Positions 6,213-8,533 of a DNA stretch of 8,533 nucleotides are shown one piece after another (position 1 is the first letter of the stretch; each line of letters opens with the position of its first letter). Position numbers and translations under genes: made by a program. The notes under the pieces were generated by a model that was not told the origin of the DNA, ran no database searches, and saw only the letters and a list, made by a program, of their open reading frames with translations. Source of the DNA: Deltaproteobacteria bacterium (GTDB lineage: Bacteria > Desulfobacterota > JADFXK01); the NCBI GenBank assembly GCA_015233285.1, contig JADFYA010000139.1, positions 1-8,533 on the forward strand. Reading direction: 5' to 3'.

Positions 6213-6221
6213 ATCATATCA
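6213..6221 (-). promoter_or_regulatory. Candidate extended -10 promoter for the truncated siaC/HD-GYP unit
   Basis: The minus strand reads TGATATGAT, an extended -10 (TGn + TATGAT), in an AT-rich stretch, with a second overlapping TATGAT 5 bases upstream. Transcription would start near 6206, about 27 bases before the truncated siaC ATG. No good -35 is seen at 17 bp, so the call relies on the extended element. Confidence 0.35.
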
Positions 6222-6503
6222 TAATCCAAAAATCAAGGGTAATTCCGGCTAAGACCATGCCGTTAAACCTATATCACGAATGGCGGGAAAACATGATATC
6301 CGACTTTGGCAGGATCTGGTCGCCGGAATTGAAAACCTGCGCAAATTGTATATGGTATACGGATGCTGCGATATATCTCCCGTCTTTGTCGCCGGAACCG
6401 AAAAAGCACTCCCGTCGTCCGAGACTGCTTTCGGCAGGTTTCACATATCTAATCATAAATAAAGAGAGAATTAAGTTCGCCGGCAAAATGTGGTTAGATC
6501 AAG
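6213..6503. other. Intergenic region without recognisable gene
   Basis: About 290 bp between the hybrid kinase stop and the truncated siaC frame. Open frames on both strands here (70-98 codons) have no recognisable domain and no convincing ribosome binding site. The element TCGCCGGAA..GAAAA occurs twice (from 6320 and from 6389), with a weaker third form near 6477. No intrinsic terminator for the kinase gene is evident. The stretch may be the decayed remainder of sequence between the duplicated units, but no homology to siaC 5' sequence was seen. Confidence 0.5.
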
Positions 6504-8087
6504 TTACTTCTGAAATATTCTGGCCACTTTCTTTTTCAATAAATCGGGGGTGAATGGTTTAAGAACGTATTCACTGACCCCGGCCTGAACCGCCGCCACC
6601 ACGTTTTCTTGCTTTGTCTCACCGGTAAGCAGGATGAAAGGAATATCTTTTAATTTGCCCACTGACCGAACGTATTGCAGCAGTTCAATTCCAGTTACGT
6701 TCGGCATGTTCCAATCCGAGATGATTAGACCGAAATTTTCTAAAGATAGACGCTGTTGCGCTTGTACGCCGTCTTTGGCCTCGACGAAATTGGTGAATCC
6801 CATTTGGCGGAGGATCCCGATAACTGTTCGGCGCATGTTTAAGAAATCGTCGGCGACCAAGATTTTCATATTTCTATTCAAAGGAATGCTGTCACTCTTG
6901 AGCAAAACAGCTTTGGTGTCTTTGGCCGGAACCGCTACAGGGCCGGCGGCCGGGGGGGCTGCTCCGGATGCCTGAACGGTTGAAGGCTGGGGAAACTTGA
7001 TCCACAGAGTTGTTCCCGTCTTTTCGGAAGATTCCATGCGAATTTCGGCGCCTAAGGCTGCAGCCATGAGTCTGGCCGAGTAAGTGCCCAGTCCGGTGCC
7101 GCCTGGCTTGCCCGACGTGACATATTTCTCAAAGAATCTTTCTCTAACCTCCTCCGGTACTACTCCCCTGTTATTTATGGCCATCACTTGTGATTCTCGA
7201 TCGTCGAAGGCAATCCTGACCTTTTCACCTGCCGGAGAAGCCTCCACCGCGTTTTTCAATATATTGGCCAGAATAGAGTAGAGAAGCATCTCTTCGCCTT
7301 GGACTATAAAAGAATCGGCAGGAAGAGGTGATCGGCCGCGCACCAGGCTGACTACAGACAGGTTTTTCGATTGGATTAGTTCACGTGTTTCTCCCCTGAT
7401 TTCATTAACCAACTTGAGCAGATCCACAGGGCCTAACTGCGGTTGATACTGCCCCGTTTCCATTTTATAGAGATCGAGGGTGCTGTTGATCATATCCAAC
7501 ATTCGATACCCGGTCTCCTCCAGCATTTGGAGAAGTTCGATCTGTTCCGGGGTCAGGTTGGTTTGTTCCTTAATGATCATGCCGGGAACACTGATCATGG
7601 CGCTCAACGGGGTTTTCAGGTCATGATGGGTTATTCTTTCCACTTCTTCTTTGATCCGAATATGTTCTTTCAACCACTCATTTTGTTTTTCCAGGTCTTG
7701 CCGGGACAATTTCAACTCCAGGTGTGTCTTCACCCTGGCCGTGACGGTAGCCGGTCTGAAAGGTTTGGTGATATAGTCCACCGCCCCTAACGCAAAACCA
7801 TTGGCCTCATCCTCTTCTCCCTGGAGTGCGGTCACAAAGATTATCGGAATATTCTTGGTCTTGTTGTCTGCCTTCAGCTTCCGGCAAACTTCATGTCCAT
7901 CCATGCCGGGCATCATAATATCGAGCAAAATCAGGTCAGGGGGAGCCATTGCGACGGTCTCAAGCGCGCCCGGACCATCCATGGCCACCCTGACTTCATA
8001 GTCATCCCCTAAAATATCACCCAAAATGTCCACGTTGGTTTCGGTATCATCGACCACCAAGACGCTGCATTTAGACAAATCTCTCAT
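6504..8087 (-). CDS. Hybrid signalling protein: REC - histidine kinase - CheY-like REC
   Basis: This 527-residue cytosolic protein begins with a receiver domain (residues 5-120: D13-D14, phospho-acceptor D56 in LLDIMMPGMDG, T86, K108). A helical linker leads to a HisKA-type H-box HHDLKTPLSAM with likely H155, then an HATPase_c domain (about 250-370) with N-box NILKNAVEAS (N279) and G2 box GGTGLGTYSARL. An Ala/Pro-rich linker (about 372-400) joins a second, CheY-like receiver (407-527: D413-D414, acceptor D458 in SDWNMP). The G1 box is atypical: INNRGVVP replaces the usual DxGxG. No transmembrane or periplasmic sensor exists, so it should act as a soluble relay receiving phosphate or signal through its first REC. 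ATG 8087 has GGGGAGG seven bases upstream and overlaps the leader ORF stop (ATGA). It may feed phosphate to unlinked proteins; no partner output domain is adjacent. Confidence 0.92.
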   Translation of the reverse strand: MRDLSKCSVLVVDDTETNVDILGDILGDDYEVRVAMDGPGALETVAMAPPDLILLDIMMPGMDGHEVCRKLKADNKTKNIPIIFVTALQGEEDEANGFALGAVDYITKPFRPATVTARVKTHLELKLSRQDLEKQNEWLKEHIRIKEEVERITHHDLKTPLSAMISVPGMIIKEQTNLTPEQIELLQMLEETGYRMLDMINSTLDLYKMETGQYQPQLGPVDLLKLVNEIRGETRELIQSKNLSVVSLVRGRSPLPADSFIVQGEEMLLYSILANILKNAVEASPAGEKVRIAFDDRESQVMAINNRGVVPEEVRERFFEKYVTSGKPGGTGLGTYSARLMAAALGAEIRMESSEKTGTTLWIKFPQPSTVQASGAAPPAAGPVAVPAKDTKAVLLKSDSIPLNRNMKILVADDFLNMRRTVIGILRQMGFTNFVEAKDGVQAQQRLSLENFGLIISDWNMPNVTGIELLQYVRSVGKLKDIPFILLTGETKQENVVAAVQAGVSEYVLKPFTPDLLKKKVARIFQK

Positions 8088-8167
8088 AACCCGGCCTCCC
8101 CTTGTGCTGGTATCTTAATCATAGTGTCATCCACAACCAGTATCGGGCATTTAGACAAATCATTCAT
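8084..8167 (-). CDS. 27-residue leader ORF, copy of a receiver N-terminus
   Basis: ATG 8167 to TGA 8084 encodes 27 residues starting MNDLSKCPILVVDDT, then unrelated residues MIKIPAQGEAGL. The first 15 mirror the hybrid kinase N-terminus MRDLSKCSVLVVDDT, with several synonymous base differences, so it looks like the remnant of an older duplicated receiver gene. GGAG lies six bases before its ATG. Its stop overlaps the kinase start as ATGA, the classic arrangement for translational coupling. It may be a decayed gene or a functioning leader peptide; the peptide itself is too short to fold as a receiver. Confidence 0.65.
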   Translation of the reverse strand: MNDLSKCPILVVDDTMIKIPAQGEAGL

Positions 8168-8292
8168 CGGCCGCTCCATCGCACTTAAGCTCTTCCATCA
8201 ATTATCGTCAGTCTTTCTTTATGTTGGAAAATCTCTTAGATCATGCGTTGTCAAGCTTTTTCCAGGGGGGGATCGGGCCGAGGAACGGGGCA

Positions 8293-8321
8293 ATCTTAAC
8301 AACATCCATCAAATTATGCAA
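8293..8321 (-). promoter_or_regulatory. Candidate sigma-70-type promoter of the hybrid kinase operon
   Basis: On the minus strand TTGCAT (8321-8316), a 17-base spacer and TAAGAT (8298-8293) form a plausible -35/-10 pair. TGT directly before the -10 makes it an extended -10. The upstream flank is very AT-rich, like an UP element. A start near 8286 would give a leader of about 120 bases before the 27-codon ORF. Confidence 0.4.
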
Positions 8322-8406
8322 ATATAAAATTATCTGTAATAGTTTATTTAAGTATGAATGTTCCTTGGCCTATCGATGCCGGTCAAGGTGACGTTGCTGG
8401 TTGCGT

Positions 8407-8421
8407 GTCAATGTCATTGAC
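8407..8421. promoter_or_regulatory. 15-bp perfect palindrome, possible operator
   Basis: GTCAATG-T-CATTGAC is a perfect inverted repeat with 7-bp arms and a single central base. It lies about 85 bp upstream of the candidate -35. A one-base centre cannot form a hairpin loop, which favours binding by a dimeric regulator over an RNA structure. Confidence 0.45.
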
Positions 8422-8473
8422 TTAAGGGTAGGGTCATCGGATCCTATTCTAATAAATGGTTAATTCCGATGAA

Positions 8474-8518
8474 GCCCTGAAAGGGCGCTCTAGGTTAGCC
8501 CAGGGCAACGCCCTGGGT
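8474..8518. repeat. Double-hairpin dispersed-repeat-like element
   Basis: Two back-to-back perfect hairpins occur: GCCCT-GAA-AGGGC (8474-8486) and CCCAGGGC-AAC-GCCCTGGG (8499-8517). The pair resembles, from memory, short intergenic repeats found in many copies in some environmental bacterial genomes. It could also include the terminator of a gene beyond the window. No copy elsewhere in this window was found. Confidence 0.55.
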
Positions 8519-8533
8519 AGGGGTGGCGACTAT

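Larger units (their letters stand above)
8168..8533. other. Non-coding region upstream of the operon
   Basis: About 365 bp hold no gene that can be supported on either strand. It contains, in transcription order, a two-hairpin repeat at the window edge, a 15-bp palindrome, an AT-rich block (about 8311-8360), a candidate promoter and an untranslated leader of roughly 120 bases. The arrangement suits a regulatory region for the hybrid kinase gene. Confidence 0.6.

Noticed and set aside
6257..6553. 98-codon plus-strand frame and a 70-codon minus-strand frame in the gap after the hybrid kinase
   Set aside because: No domain, no good ribosome binding site, and the plus frame runs into the 3' end of the kinase gene.
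8474..8518. CRISPR repeat or tRNA-like structure
   Set aside because: Only one unit is present, with no spacers, and no cloverleaf or anticodon arm can be drawn.

Overview
The window carries a compact signalling locus with every gene on the minus strand, so transcription runs from high to low coordinates. It has no transport, metabolic, tRNA, rRNA or transposase gene. Gene content (an RsbRST stressosome set, a SiaC/DUF1987 protein, HD-GYP proteins, a REC-HK-REC hybrid kinase and a PAS domain with a Cys cluster) and a roughly balanced base composition suggest a free-living Gram-negative bacterium, of Desulfobacterota or candidate-phylum type. That placement is inference from domain style only and is weak.

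Layout in transcription order. (1) 8533-8168 is a non-coding leader with a two-hairpin repeat, a 15-bp palindrome and a candidate promoter. (2) A 27-codon leader ORF (8167-8084) copies the first 15 residues of the next gene and overlaps its start by ATGA. (3) A REC-HisKA-HATPase-REC hybrid kinase occupies 8087-6504. (4) About 290 bp without a recognisable gene follow, ending in a candidate extended -10 promoter. (5) A 52-codon SiaC C-terminal remnant (6179-6021) lies 2 bp ahead of a canonical HD-GYP protein (6018-5059). (6) A 128-bp gap with a strong hairpin leads to a full-length SiaC-like gene (4930-4547), 2 bp ahead of a second, GAF-containing HD-GYP protein (4544-2460). (7) A 117-bp gap with two inverted repeats leads to a stressosome operon: rsbR-like PAS-STAS (2342-1551), rsbS-like (1471-944), rsbT-like (954-532) and rsbX-like PP2C (526 to beyond base 1).

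The main point is the coupling of two partner-switching systems to predicted c-di-GMP turnover. RsbR/RsbS would form the stressosome core, RsbT the kinase/output switch and RsbX the resetting phosphatase. In Pseudomonas, SiaC binds the stalk of the diguanylate cyclase SiaD. Here SiaC sits beside HD-GYP proteins (usually c-di-GMP phosphodiesterases), and both share an almost identical N-terminal coiled-coil module of about 100 residues. The unit [siaC 3' end + HD-GYP N-module] has clearly been duplicated, leaving one complete siaC and one amputated copy. No siaA, siaB, rsbU, sigma factor or anti-sigma factor is visible, so the output of the RsbT/RsbX arm must lie outside the window or be c-di-GMP itself.
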